The notes beneath the pieces were generated by a model that did no database searches, had not been told where the DNA came from, and saw only the letters and a program-made list of their open reading frames with translations. This document shows positions 34,896 through 43,516 of a DNA stretch of 64,000 bases, piece by piece. The stretch covers positions 3,610-67,609 of the forward strand of contig CAYTUQ010000013.1 of assembly GCA_964441235.1 (NCBI GenBank), given 5' to 3'. Both the position numbers and the translations under genes were made by a program. How positions within the stretch are numbered: position 1 is the first letter of the stretch; every line of letters begins with the position of its first letter. Origin of the DNA: BS750m-G69 sp964441235 (GTDB lineage: Bacteria > Fidelibacterota > UBA2242).

Positions 34896-36532
34896 GAGAG
34901 AGATTAAGAATAGGAATGGCTCAGATTAATCCTACCCTCGGTGATTTTGAAGGAAATTCAGGTAAAATAACCGATTTCATAATAGAGTCAGTAAAGAAGG
35001 ATGTTGACCTTATAATTTTTCCTGAATTAGCAATTACTGGTTATCCGCCTCAAGACCTTATTTTTAATAAATGTTTCATTGATAAAAATATTGAGGTTCT
35101 AAATAAAATTGCTGCCGATATTCCCGCAGGAATAGCAGCAGTTGTCGGTTTTATTGATAAGTCCGAGGGTGGACTTTATGATGCTGCTGCAGTTATTCAA
35201 AGTGGGAGAGTCGTTGCAAAAAGATACAAAACATTACTCCCGAATTATGATGTTTTTGACGAACAACGTTACTTTACCCAGGCCAAATCAAATACACCAG
35301 TTTCTCTAAAAATCAGTGGCAAGGACTTAATTTTGGGAATTGAGATTTGCGAGGATTTGTGGGATGAAAATAGCAGCGTAAAAATTACCGGCGATCTTGC
35401 CAGACAAGGTTGTGATTTAATTGTGAATTTATCTGCCTCACCATTTACAAAAGGTAAGAGAGAAATTCGCCAGAAGTTGATTTTAGATAAAGTTGAAAAG
35501 TGGAAGATACCCTTTGTATACGTGAATATGGTTGGTGGTCAAGATGAGCTGGTTTTTGACGGTAACTCGCTCGGATATGATGCTAATGGAAAACTAATTG
35601 GATGGGGTGGCGAATTCATTGATTCTTTAAATATTTTTGATATTGATATTGTAACAGGGCTTGGCGAAGAGATAACATTGCCGGTACTGAATAATGAAGA
35701 AAGCGTTTACAATGCACTTGTAACCGGTGTTCGCGATTACTTGAAAAAGTCGGGATTCTCGAAAGCTGTTATCGGACTAAGCGGCGGTGTTGATTCTGCT
35801 TTAGTTGCATGTATGGCAGCTGATGCCTTAGGTGCCGGGAATGTTCTTTGTATCTCAATGCCTTCACGATTCAGTTCTTCTCGGAGCATTAAAGATGCTG
35901 AAGAGTTAGCCAGTTCTCTTAAAATAGAGTTAAAAGTGATCCCAATTGAAGGAATCGTACAGTTGTATGAAAAGAATCTATCTGAATTATTCATGTCGTT
36001 ACCACAAGATATAACCGAGGAGAATATTCAGGCTCGTGTCAGGGGTAACATTCTTATGGCGGTTTCGAACAAATTTAAATATTTAGTCCTTTCCACGGGA
36101 AATAAAACTGAATTAGCATTGGGATATTGTACTCTTTATGGTGATATGACTGGAGGGCTTGCAGTCATTTCTGATGTAAGCAAATTGGAAGTATATGCCC
36201 TGGCAAATTATGTGAATAGAAAATCAGGCAAGGAGGACATACCTCGAAATATAATCAATAAAGTTCCTTCAGCTGAACTGGCTGAGAATCAAGTTGACCC
36301 ATTTGATTACAAAGTTGTTAGTCCTCTTGTTGATTATATTATCAATGAGGGGAAGAGTCAAAGGGAACTTGTAGAGATGGGATTTCCAGAAACATTGGTC
36401 AAGGATATCAGCAAAATGATACGGAACGCCGAGTATAAAAGGCGCCAGGCTGCTCCCGGAATAAAAATTACTCAAAAGGCTTTTGGTACAGGTAGAAGAT
36501 TTCCAATCATAAACCATTTTAATGAAAGGTAA
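34892..36532 (+). CDS. nadE: glutamine-dependent NAD+ synthetase
   Basis: 546 residues: N-terminal nitrilase-type glutaminase (FPELAITGYPPQDL with Glu, RYKTLLPNYDVFDEQRYF with Lys, GIEICEDLWDE with Cys) and C-terminal synthetase (GLSGGVDSALVACMAADALG P-loop, STGNKTELALGY). Makes NAD+ from deamido-NAD+. A TTG start at 34892, overlapping the acyP stop and preceded by GAGGTGAG, is preferred. An in-frame ATG at residue 9 is the alternative. Confidence 0.93.
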   Translation: MRERLRIGMAQINPTLGDFEGNSGKITDFIIESVKKDVDLIIFPELAITGYPPQDLIFNKCFIDKNIEVLNKIAADIPAGIAAVVGFIDKSEGGLYDAAAVIQSGRVVAKRYKTLLPNYDVFDEQRYFTQAKSNTPVSLKISGKDLILGIEICEDLWDENSSVKITGDLARQGCDLIVNLSASPFTKGKREIRQKLILDKVEKWKIPFVYVNMVGGQDELVFDGNSLGYDANGKLIGWGGEFIDSLNIFDIDIVTGLGEEITLPVLNNEESVYNALVTGVRDYLKKSGFSKAVIGLSGGVDSALVACMAADALGAGNVLCISMPSRFSSSRSIKDAEELASSLKIELKVIPIEGIVQLYEKNLSELFMSLPQDITEENIQARVRGNILMAVSNKFKYLVLSTGNKTELALGYCTLYGDMTGGLAVISDVSKLEVYALANYVNRKSGKEDIPRNIINKVPSAELAENQVDPFDYKVVSPLVDYIINEGKSQRELVEMGFPETLVKDISKMIRNAEYKRRQAAPGIKITQKAFGTGRRFPIINHFNER

Positions 36533-37004
36533 AACTACAAATTTGAAACGTCAACGAAGCGCAATTTATTTAATCTTAATCTTATTTTTATTACCTGCAA
36601 TCACAGTTTTAGCGGAAGATGTTAGGGATGTTGATGGATATATATGGAAAAGAATGAAATATGATAATAAGTGTTATTATGTAACAGGATATTTTGCTGG
36701 ATTAAAGAAGACTGAGGAAATTATTGATATCGAAGTCGAATCAGAAAAAAGGCAAAAATTTGCCTTTACAGAACCTTTTTCTGTTTATCAAATCAGAAAT
36801 AAAATTCGTTCATATTTCCCGGATAAAAGTAACAGTGATTTAGAAACCTTAATTAAACTTTTAAATGCGTTTTATTCAGATAAGTATAACCTGAATATCA
36901 AGTTTGAAGCTGCTCTCAGGATTATTGTTACTCGTCAGAAGGGCGATATAGAAAAATCTGATTTCTGGTTAAAAGAAGCTCAGCGAAATGCCTTAAAAAA
37001 GTGA
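36522..37004 (+). CDS. putative exported protein of unknown function
   Basis: 160 residues, not recognised. The signal-peptide region (YLILILFLLPAITVLAED) is clear, then a mature part of about 125 residues with YIWKRMKYDNKCYYVTGYFAG and a charged helical C-terminus. Overlaps the nadE end by 11 bases, so likely co-expressed. No catalytic pattern noticed. Confidence 0.65.
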   Translation: MKGKTTNLKRQRSAIYLILILFLLPAITVLAEDVRDVDGYIWKRMKYDNKCYYVTGYFAGLKKTEEIIDIEVESEKRQKFAFTEPFSVYQIRNKIRSYFPDKSNSDLETLIKLLNAFYSDKYNLNIKFEAALRIIVTRQKGDIEKSDFWLKEAQRNALKK

Positions 37005-37031
37005 TCTTTTAAACAAATAAAATGAAAGAGA

Positions 37032-37289
37032 GTGACGATTAAAGTTGATTCAGAAAATGAAGAACTGCGTTTTTCCGTGCATTTTTATGGTTATTTAATT
37101 ACTCTTATTATTGCTGGATTTGGACTTTTCCTTGTATTGTTTGAAGGAAATATATTAAGACAGTTCAGAAGCTGGATTTCTCCTCAGACTTTTAATTTTT
37201 ATGTGCTAACCTGGTTTGCAGTAAGTACAATTTCGGGTGTAATATCCTTTTTTTATGGAGTACTTATGCAGTTATTTGGGAAAAATTGA
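37032..37289 (+). CDS. small membrane protein, unknown
   Basis: 85 residues from a GTG start preceded by AAAGAGA. Two predicted membrane helices (YGYLITLIIAGFGLFLVLF and a second around FAVSTISGVISFFYGVLM) and a short polar N-terminus. No family recognised. It is followed at once by another small membrane protein; together with the exported protein upstream they could be envelope accessory proteins. Confidence 0.5.
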   Translation: MTIKVDSENEELRFSVHFYGYLITLIIAGFGLFLVLFEGNILRQFRSWISPQTFNFYVLTWFAVSTISGVISFFYGVLMQLFGKN

Positions 37290-37292
37290 TTA

Positions 37293-37568
37293 TTGTACAT
37301 TTTTTGGTATTTGGTTATCCTAATAGCAACTCTTTTTTTTGCTACGATATTTTTCGATATCTTGCATACATATTCAAGCCAAAGTCTTGCTATAAGATTG
37401 CTTATTTTAGTTTTATCTAATATCGCAACTATAATTTTTTCTGCTATATTTTATTATTTGAATTTTGAGCGGTGGCATAATTTTTGGGCTTTTACTCTTG
37501 GGATAATGGCAGCTACAACTGCATATAACTGGCTTTATCTCAATATAATAGGTAAAATTTCCATTTAG
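37293..37568 (+). CDS. small membrane protein, unknown
   Basis: 91 residues from a TTG start 3 bases after the previous stop. Three hydrophobic helices cover nearly the whole chain, beginning YIFWYLVILIATLFFATIFF. No family recognised. Its last codons touch the left end of the palindromic element at 37567. Confidence 0.45.
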   Translation: MYIFWYLVILIATLFFATIFFDILHTYSSQSLAIRLLILVLSNIATIIFSAIFYYLNFERWHNFWAFTLGIMAATTAYNWLYLNIIGKISI

Positions 37569-37723
37569 GGGGTGTGATAATATAACCTTTAGGGGGTGAG
37601 AAGAAATAAAATGGATTTTTGTATTATTCTAAGTTCAATCGCCATATCGTACGATTCGTCCAGACGGATCGTACGATATGAACGGGTCTCCGAGAATGAA
37701 AACTTTATTCTATCACACCCCCT
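37567..37723. mobile_element. 157-bp palindromic element with 13-bp terminal inverted repeats and inner palindrome
   Basis: AGGGGGTGTGATA at 37567-37579 is exactly inverted at 37711-37723. A second partial left end (TTAGGGGGTGAGA) lies at 37590-37602. Inside, CATATCGTACGAT (37643-37655) is exactly inverted at 37668-37680. The 13-bp ends share GTG-x-RATA with the ends of the elements at 19420 and 47095. No coding capacity. The 37724-37947 remainder is empty. Confidence 0.55.
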
Positions 37724-37947
37724 TAGTTTAGATAGTCTGCTGTAATTCAGAAGAGTGATATAAATTTTCTGAAGTTTCACAGTTTTACAAAATATTTTAG
37801 TAGATACTAAATACTGCGATTAAAGTACGGCAAATATAGTCTCAACACTTTGGGTTGAATTGTTTCTGATTTTGTTTGATTTTTATAAATGTGATATAAG
37901 AAATGATAACTGCATAAGATTGTATAATAGTGCGATTAAGTTGAATA

Positions 37948-40314
37948 ATGCTTAAGAATATTTTAGAAAGATTCCCTCTTGTCCTCATTTTCGTATCCTA
38001 CATGATAGGGATAATTTTGGATAAATATTGTGCAATTCCATCTTTATACTGGTGGATAATTTTAATTATAATATTTTTTATAGAAGTATCTTTACCAGAG
38101 AGATTTAAATCATTTTTGAACATTGCTCTTCTATTGATAATACTTGGTGGAATGAATCATTCTAAAAGGGTAGAAATTCCACAAAACCATTTGAGTAATA
38201 TTGTAGTTGATGATAAACCTGACAGTATTCGAGCTATGGTTGAGCAGTCAGAGCAACGCTCCAATGGTTCACTAAAAATAAGATTAAGGAGGTTGAAAAT
38301 TAAGAGGGGAAAGTGGCTGCCCTGCAAGGGAAAATTACTTTTAACTGTTAAGGATTCAGATAAAAATTTTATGTATGGGGATTTGGTTAAATTTAGAGCC
38401 AAGGTCTATCGACCAAGCGGGAGAAGAAACCCTGGAGAATTTGACTACAGAAAATATCTTTCAAATCATGGGATATATGATATTACGTACCTTAAACGAG
38501 TCGATGCACCAATAATTATTGGGACGTCGGGATTTCCAATTAGAAGATTTGCAAACACGGTTAAAATTAAAATACAGGAACTTATTGACCAATCTATGAC
38601 AGGTGAACAGAATGCTATTTTAAAAGCGCTTATAGTTGGGGTTCGTGGGGAAATAAGTGATGAAACTCAGCAGGCATTTGTGGATTCAGGTATTATACAT
38701 GTGCTTGCAGTATCTGGATTGCATGTTGGATATGTTACGCTGGTATTTTTAGTAATTTTTGGTTTTCTTCGATTTCCAGGAAGGATTAAAATGGTTTTTA
38801 CCGTTTTAGCCTTGATTTTCTATGCTCTCATGGTTGATTTGAGACCATCAGTAACCAGAGCCGTAATAATGGCTTCATTGGTTTTGATCAGTCAGGGATG
38901 GGAAAAGAGAGTAAATATTTATAATACATTAGCTGCTGCTGCGCTAATACAGACACTTATTGACCCTTTGCAAATATTCGACATGGGTTTTCAACTGTCT
39001 TTTACAGCAGTGTTTTCAATTGTGTATATCTATGAGCGATTAATAAGTTTACTGCCTGAATGGTTTAATCCGGCTCAAATTCAAAACTTCATTTTAAAAA
39101 GAGGAACACAGCTTTTTCTTGTATCGCTTTCAGCACTACTTGGTACACTCCCTATTACAGTTTTTTATTTTTACAGGATACCTCTGATTTCCTTAATTGC
39201 AAACTTATTTGCTATTCCTCTTGTAGGATTAATTGGTGCACTTGGCTTTGCTCAGGTCATTTTAGGATTTATATGGGGTGGTATAAATCTTGCCTTTGGC
39301 GAAGTTCAGATGATTCTTATCGGATTATTAAGGTGGATGATTAAAATCGCCTCCCAATTTCCGTTCGCATACATCCAGGTGTCGGGAATTTCTAAAATCG
39401 GGTTGTTTATATGGTATGCAGTTCTTTTTGGAATATTAAACTTTGATAAAAAGCGTGTCAGGGCGGTCACAATAGTTGGTATTTTACTTCTTATGAATGT
39501 TTGGATTTGGGAGAAGGTTTTAGAAAAGCCAGAGTTGAAGGTAACCTTTTTTGATGTTGGACAAGGTGATGCCGCCTTAGTGGAATTTCCTTCGGGTAAG
39601 AAAATGTTGGTGGATACGGGTGATAGAACTTATCGAAGGGATTATGGGAAGTTAGTTATTGCTCCTTACTTCAAACGTAATCGTATTGATCATGTGGATA
39701 TAATGGAACTTAGCCATCCACATAATGACCATATTGGAGGGGCACCGTACCTTTTGAGAAATTTCTCTTTTGGAGAGATATGGGAAACTGATCTCAAAGC
39801 TCGTTCAAAAGCATATCGCCAGATTCATTTCCTTGCCGATTCTCTTGGTATTCCCATAAAAAAATTGTACGCTGGTGATTATTTTGCTATTGACAGATTT
39901 ACGAAGATTTATGTTGTCCATCCTTCTCCTTCTTTTCTTGCAACAAAACCTAAAGGTTATAACGATTATTCTACGACTTTTAAATTAACACATGGTGATG
40001 TTGACGTATTATTTACTGGAGATGTAGAAGATGTAGCAGAAAATTATATTGATTTATGGGGAGATTTTCTTGCCTCGGAAGTTTTAAAGGTCCCTCACCA
40101 TGGTAGTATCACTTCTTCAACTTTTCCTTTTATAGAATATATCCATCCTGAATATTCCTTGATTTCTGTTGGACAGAGAAATAAGTTCAATCATCCATCA
40201 ATGGTAACGATAGCAAAATATGATTCTTTGAAAGCAAAGATACATCGCACTGATTTAAGTGGAGCATTTGTAATTAAATCAGATGGCAAGAGAGTTAGAG
40301 TTTGTTCCTGGTAG
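37948..40314 (+). CDS. comEC: ComEC/Rec2 family DNA internalisation protein
   Basis: 788 residues, full length. An N-terminal DUF4131 region; the multi-helix competence domain (ILKALIVGVRGEIS, VSGLHVGYVTL, LRPSVTRAVIMASLVL); and a C-terminal metallo-beta-lactamase domain (TFFDVGQGDAALVEFPSGK, LVDTGD, LSHPHNDHIGGAPYLL, VPHHGS). It forms the inner-membrane channel that takes up single-stranded DNA during transformation. All MBL ligands appear intact. Relevant to a genome that carries an integron array, since uptake feeds recombination. Confidence 0.92.
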   Translation: MLKNILERFPLVLIFVSYMIGIILDKYCAIPSLYWWIILIIIFFIEVSLPERFKSFLNIALLLIILGGMNHSKRVEIPQNHLSNIVVDDKPDSIRAMVEQSEQRSNGSLKIRLRRLKIKRGKWLPCKGKLLLTVKDSDKNFMYGDLVKFRAKVYRPSGRRNPGEFDYRKYLSNHGIYDITYLKRVDAPIIIGTSGFPIRRFANTVKIKIQELIDQSMTGEQNAILKALIVGVRGEISDETQQAFVDSGIIHVLAVSGLHVGYVTLVFLVIFGFLRFPGRIKMVFTVLALIFYALMVDLRPSVTRAVIMASLVLISQGWEKRVNIYNTLAAAALIQTLIDPLQIFDMGFQLSFTAVFSIVYIYERLISLLPEWFNPAQIQNFILKRGTQLFLVSLSALLGTLPITVFYFYRIPLISLIANLFAIPLVGLIGALGFAQVILGFIWGGINLAFGEVQMILIGLLRWMIKIASQFPFAYIQVSGISKIGLFIWYAVLFGILNFDKKRVRAVTIVGILLLMNVWIWEKVLEKPELKVTFFDVGQGDAALVEFPSGKKMLVDTGDRTYRRDYGKLVIAPYFKRNRIDHVDIMELSHPHNDHIGGAPYLLRNFSFGEIWETDLKARSKAYRQIHFLADSLGIPIKKLYAGDYFAIDRFTKIYVVHPSPSFLATKPKGYNDYSTTFKLTHGDVDVLFTGDVEDVAENYIDLWGDFLASEVLKVPHHGSITSSTFPFIEYIHPEYSLISVGQRNKFNHPSMVTIAKYDSLKAKIHRTDLSGAFVIKSDGKRVRVCSW

Positions 40315-40571
40315 TATTTAAAAACCGTTTTGGCTAATATTAACTAAAAGTTTCTGAAATTACTGCAGAATAGATAGATAACTATAACATAAGATTTTGT
40401 ATATTTTAATGATAATGTTCCTTAATAAGTGAAAAAGTTTTTCATCAATTTCGGGATTTTGAGAATTTTGTTTTTCCATACGGATCTGTACGGAAGGAAG
40501 TTTTTAATTAGTCTCCTCTATTTTATTCAGAGGATAGAATTTATCTATATGCGAAATTTAAGTGAGGTATT

Positions 40572-41267
40572 ATGGGTAAAGGAACTTTATATATAGTTGC
40601 TACCCCAATTGGAAACCTTGGAGATATTACGTACAGAGGAGTTGATATTCTGAAGAAAGTTGATTTAATTGCAGCTGAAGACACAAGGCATGCATCTATT
40701 CTTTTAAAACGGTATTCTATTCAGACAAATAGAATCAGTTATTATGAAGAAATTGAAGAGCGAAGGAGTGATGAACTTTTAAACCGCTTAAAAGCTGGGG
40801 AAAATATTGCCCTTATATCCAATGCAGGCACACCGGCAGTTAGTGATCCAGGATATAGATTAATTACAAAAGCTATTGAGAATGATATTACAGTAGTTCC
40901 AATTCCAGGCGCCTCATCTGCTTTAGCAGCGCTCGTTGCATCCGGTTTTCCAACTGATAGATTCAGTTTTGAAGGCTTCTTACCGAAGAAAAAAGGAAGA
41001 AGAAAGAGGCTTCAGGAACTTCAAGGTGATTCAAGGACTCTTGTGTTTTTCGAAAGCCCTTATCGAGTATTGAAAACGCTGAAAGATTTTCTGGAAGTGT
41101 TTGGTGACCGAAGATGTGCAATTGGACGGGAAATGACTAAAATGCACGAAGAATTTAAACGAGGAAGATTATCTGATTTAATTCAATATTTTACTGAAGT
41201 CAAACCCAGAGGCGAGTTTGTTCTTGTTATAGAGGGAAAGAGAGGAGAAAAGAAAAGTCATTTGTAG
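40572..41267 (+). CDS. rsmI: 16S rRNA (cytidine-1402 2'-O)-methyltransferase
   Basis: 231 residues. Tetrapyrrole-methylase fold: LYIVATPIGNLGDITYRG, LIAAEDTRHASILLKRY, LISNAGTPAVSDPGYRLI, VPIPGASSALAALVASG, FEGFLPKK. Shorter than the E. coli enzyme because the C-terminal extension is missing, which is common. GAGGT precedes the ATG by 6 bases. Confidence 0.93.
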   Translation: MGKGTLYIVATPIGNLGDITYRGVDILKKVDLIAAEDTRHASILLKRYSIQTNRISYYEEIEERRSDELLNRLKAGENIALISNAGTPAVSDPGYRLITKAIENDITVVPIPGASSALAALVASGFPTDRFSFEGFLPKKKGRRKRLQELQGDSRTLVFFESPYRVLKTLKDFLEVFGDRRCAIGREMTKMHEEFKRGRLSDLIQYFTEVKPRGEFVLVIEGKRGEKKSHL

Positions 41268-41827
41268 TCATTTATAGTCTAAAATTTTGTTTCGTAAAGA
41301 ATTCGTAGCCCGTCCCGACATATCAGCAATTTTACCACCGTAGTAAATTAGATTAATAACCGTGAATGAATGTTGAATAGCGAGAGGAATACTCCTAAAT
41401 AAGGTATAATAAATAATGGCGGTAACAAATTTAATAAACATGAGATATTTTCAAAATTTTATGATTTTGTCTAAATTTATAATATAATTAGCGCCATAAT
41501 AAAATATACTGTTCATAAAAGACACTCTGAGAGAAGAACCTTATTTTGTGATAAAAATTGTCAAAGAAGCTATACTTAAAAAATTGATGACATATCGTAG
41601 TTACTCCGTGTGACCTCTGGTTCGGAATCCACTGACATTGCAATGGACTGAGAGTTGCGAAGCAGTCCGCCAGCTGGCGGATTCGCGGTACGGTTTTATG
41701 CTTATTCGTAACTGTTTATCGATATCCATTTGGGAAAGCTCCGCTTTCTTACTCATACGAGTCTTGGGACGAATCGTATGATCGGAAACTGAATACTGAC
41801 CTCTAATTGACGAAAACTAAAAATTGT
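41268..41827. other. intergenic gap with a 16-bp palindrome
   Basis: No gene. TCCGCCAGCTGGCGGA at 41666-41681 is a perfect 16-bp palindrome with flanking GCGAAGCAG / ATTCGCGG, and is a near match to TCCGGCAGCTGCCGGA at 15402-15417 in the element at 15281. An imperfect CATACGA/TCGTATG hairpin lies at about 41754-41780. Confidence 0.5.
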
Positions 41828-42979
41828 ATGAAATCAAAAGTTGTTCTTATAAAATGTAAATCCTATGAAAGAGAAGAAGTATCTTTAGCGGTAAAACAGG
41901 GTATTTCTCTTCTTGGTGGTATTGAGAAATTTATTAGAAAAGGGGAGAGGATTTTACTTAAGCCGAATTTTCTGAGTGGAAAACCACCTGAAGATTGTGT
42001 TACAACTCATCCCGAAGTGTTTAGAGCAGTTGCCGAAATCTGTTTTGAAGCTGGTGCTAATCTGATTTATGGGGACTCTCCAGGACGTCAGAAACCTTTG
42101 AGAGTCGCAGAAAAATCTGGCATTGCAGCCGTTGCTCGAGAATTCAAAATTCCAATAGCGGATTTTGAAAGGGGAGAAGTACGACATTTTTCATCAGGGC
42201 ATCAGAATAAAAAATTTACGATAGCGAATGGGATATTAAATTCTGATGGTTTTATTAGCCTGGCTAAACTCAAAACGCATAATCTGACAAGAATAACAGG
42301 AGCAATAAAAAATCAATTTGGATGTATTCCCGGATTTCTTAAAGCTGAATTCCATGTGAAACTACCGGCAGTAAGCGATTTTTCAAAGATGCTGGTTGAT
42401 TTGAATCGTTTTGTAAAGCCCCGATTATTTATTATGGATGCAGTTCGATCTATGGAAGGTAATGGTCCAGGAAATGGGAAACCATATCAATTGAACTTGC
42501 TAATGTTTTCTGATGATCCTGTAGCGGTTGATTCAGTTGCTTGTAAAATATTGAATATCAAACCTGAAAGGGTACTTACAAATTTGTATGGTGAAGAATT
42601 TGGACTTGGTAAAATGAGTATTGAGGATATAGAGATTTTAGGGGATGATATTGACAATTTTTTTGCTCCTGATTTCGATGTGCAGCGAGGTCTGGAGATT
42701 GGATCAAACAAAGCGTGGAAATATAGATTTTTGAAAAATCTGATTTCAAATAAACCGGTTATTGATCCGGATAAATGCGATAGATGTGGTGTCTGTATTG
42801 AACAATGCCCCGTCGAACCGAAGGCACTTAATTGGTCTAACGAAAGTAGAAAATCTATTCCGAGATACGATTACAAAAGGTGTATTCGTTGTTTTTGCTG
42901 CCAGGAGATTTGTCCAGGTGGAGCGATAAGTATAAAAATTCCAATTTTGCGAAGGGCTATTGATTTAATAAGTAATTAG
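41828..42979 (+). CDS. DUF362 domain protein with C-terminal two-cluster ferredoxin domain
   Basis: 383 residues from the ATG at 41828; an in-frame TTG 21 bases earlier is less likely. DUF362 core: ERILLKPNFLSGKPPEDCVTTHPEV segment, GANLIYGDSPG, SLAKLKTHNLTRITGAIKNQ, and ADPVAVDSVA-like DDPVAVDSVACKIL. Then two [4Fe-4S] motifs: CDRCGVCIEQCPVEPKAL and CIRCFCCQEICPGGAI. Function of the family is unsettled; a redox or cofactor-maturation role is inferred. Confidence 0.88.
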   Translation: MKSKVVLIKCKSYEREEVSLAVKQGISLLGGIEKFIRKGERILLKPNFLSGKPPEDCVTTHPEVFRAVAEICFEAGANLIYGDSPGRQKPLRVAEKSGIAAVAREFKIPIADFERGEVRHFSSGHQNKKFTIANGILNSDGFISLAKLKTHNLTRITGAIKNQFGCIPGFLKAEFHVKLPAVSDFSKMLVDLNRFVKPRLFIMDAVRSMEGNGPGNGKPYQLNLLMFSDDPVAVDSVACKILNIKPERVLTNLYGEEFGLGKMSIEDIEILGDDIDNFFAPDFDVQRGLEIGSNKAWKYRFLKNLISNKPVIDPDKCDRCGVCIEQCPVEPKALNWSNESRKSIPRYDYKRCIRCFCCQEICPGGAISIKIPILRRAIDLISN

Positions 42980-43133
42980 ATGCGGATAGAATGTACACAA
43001 TTTCAAGAGTAATGATAAAATTTACTCTAAAAGAAAACGGATATATGCATTCTGGATTGTTGTATTTAAAAAAATTGTTAGTGTACTTTTGTGTGTCTTT
43101 GCGGCTAATAATAGGTATAGGAGATATTGAAAG

Positions 43134-43499
43134 ATGACATGGTTTTATATTGTAGTAGCAGCATTCTTTTTTTTAACAGCATTAATAACGTTTCTTCAGC
43201 CTGCTATTGTTAAGAAGATAATGAGGCTGGTATTACATAAAGACCTCTTTTTTTTACCAGGGGTATTAGAGATATTGCTGGGGCTTGGCACTTTATATTT
43301 TCGTTACAGTTCAAAACTTAAATGGTTTGTTTATATAGCAGGGTTTATACTTTTCATAGATGGAATTTTTTATCTTATTTCTTCAGAGCGTTTAAAAGAA
43401 ACTTATAAATGGTTTTTGGGATTTGAAGATAAAAATATGAGAACTTATGCCATCTTTATATTGGTGATTTCATTAGGATATCTGTTTTCCGGAATTTGA
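43134..43499 (+). CDS. four-helix small membrane protein, unknown
   Basis: 121 residues with AGGAG before the ATG. Four hydrophobic segments, with LITFLQPAIVKKIMRLVLHK after the first and FLPGVLEILLGLGTLYFRY in the second. It resembles DUF2065/DoxX-like small membrane proteins in layout, without a firm match. It ends 17 bases from the convergent TonB-receptor gene. Confidence 0.6.
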   Translation: MTWFYIVVAAFFFLTALITFLQPAIVKKIMRLVLHKDLFFLPGVLEILLGLGTLYFRYSSKLKWFVYIAGFILFIDGIFYLISSERLKETYKWFLGFEDKNMRTYAIFILVISLGYLFSGI

Positions 43500-43516
43500 T
43501 TGGTAAATCATAGATT

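Noticed and set aside
41596..41700. tRNA-like or attC-like structure
   Set aside because: GGTTCGGAATCC resembles a T-loop but no cloverleaf forms; the 16-bp palindrome has no AAC/GTT boundary.
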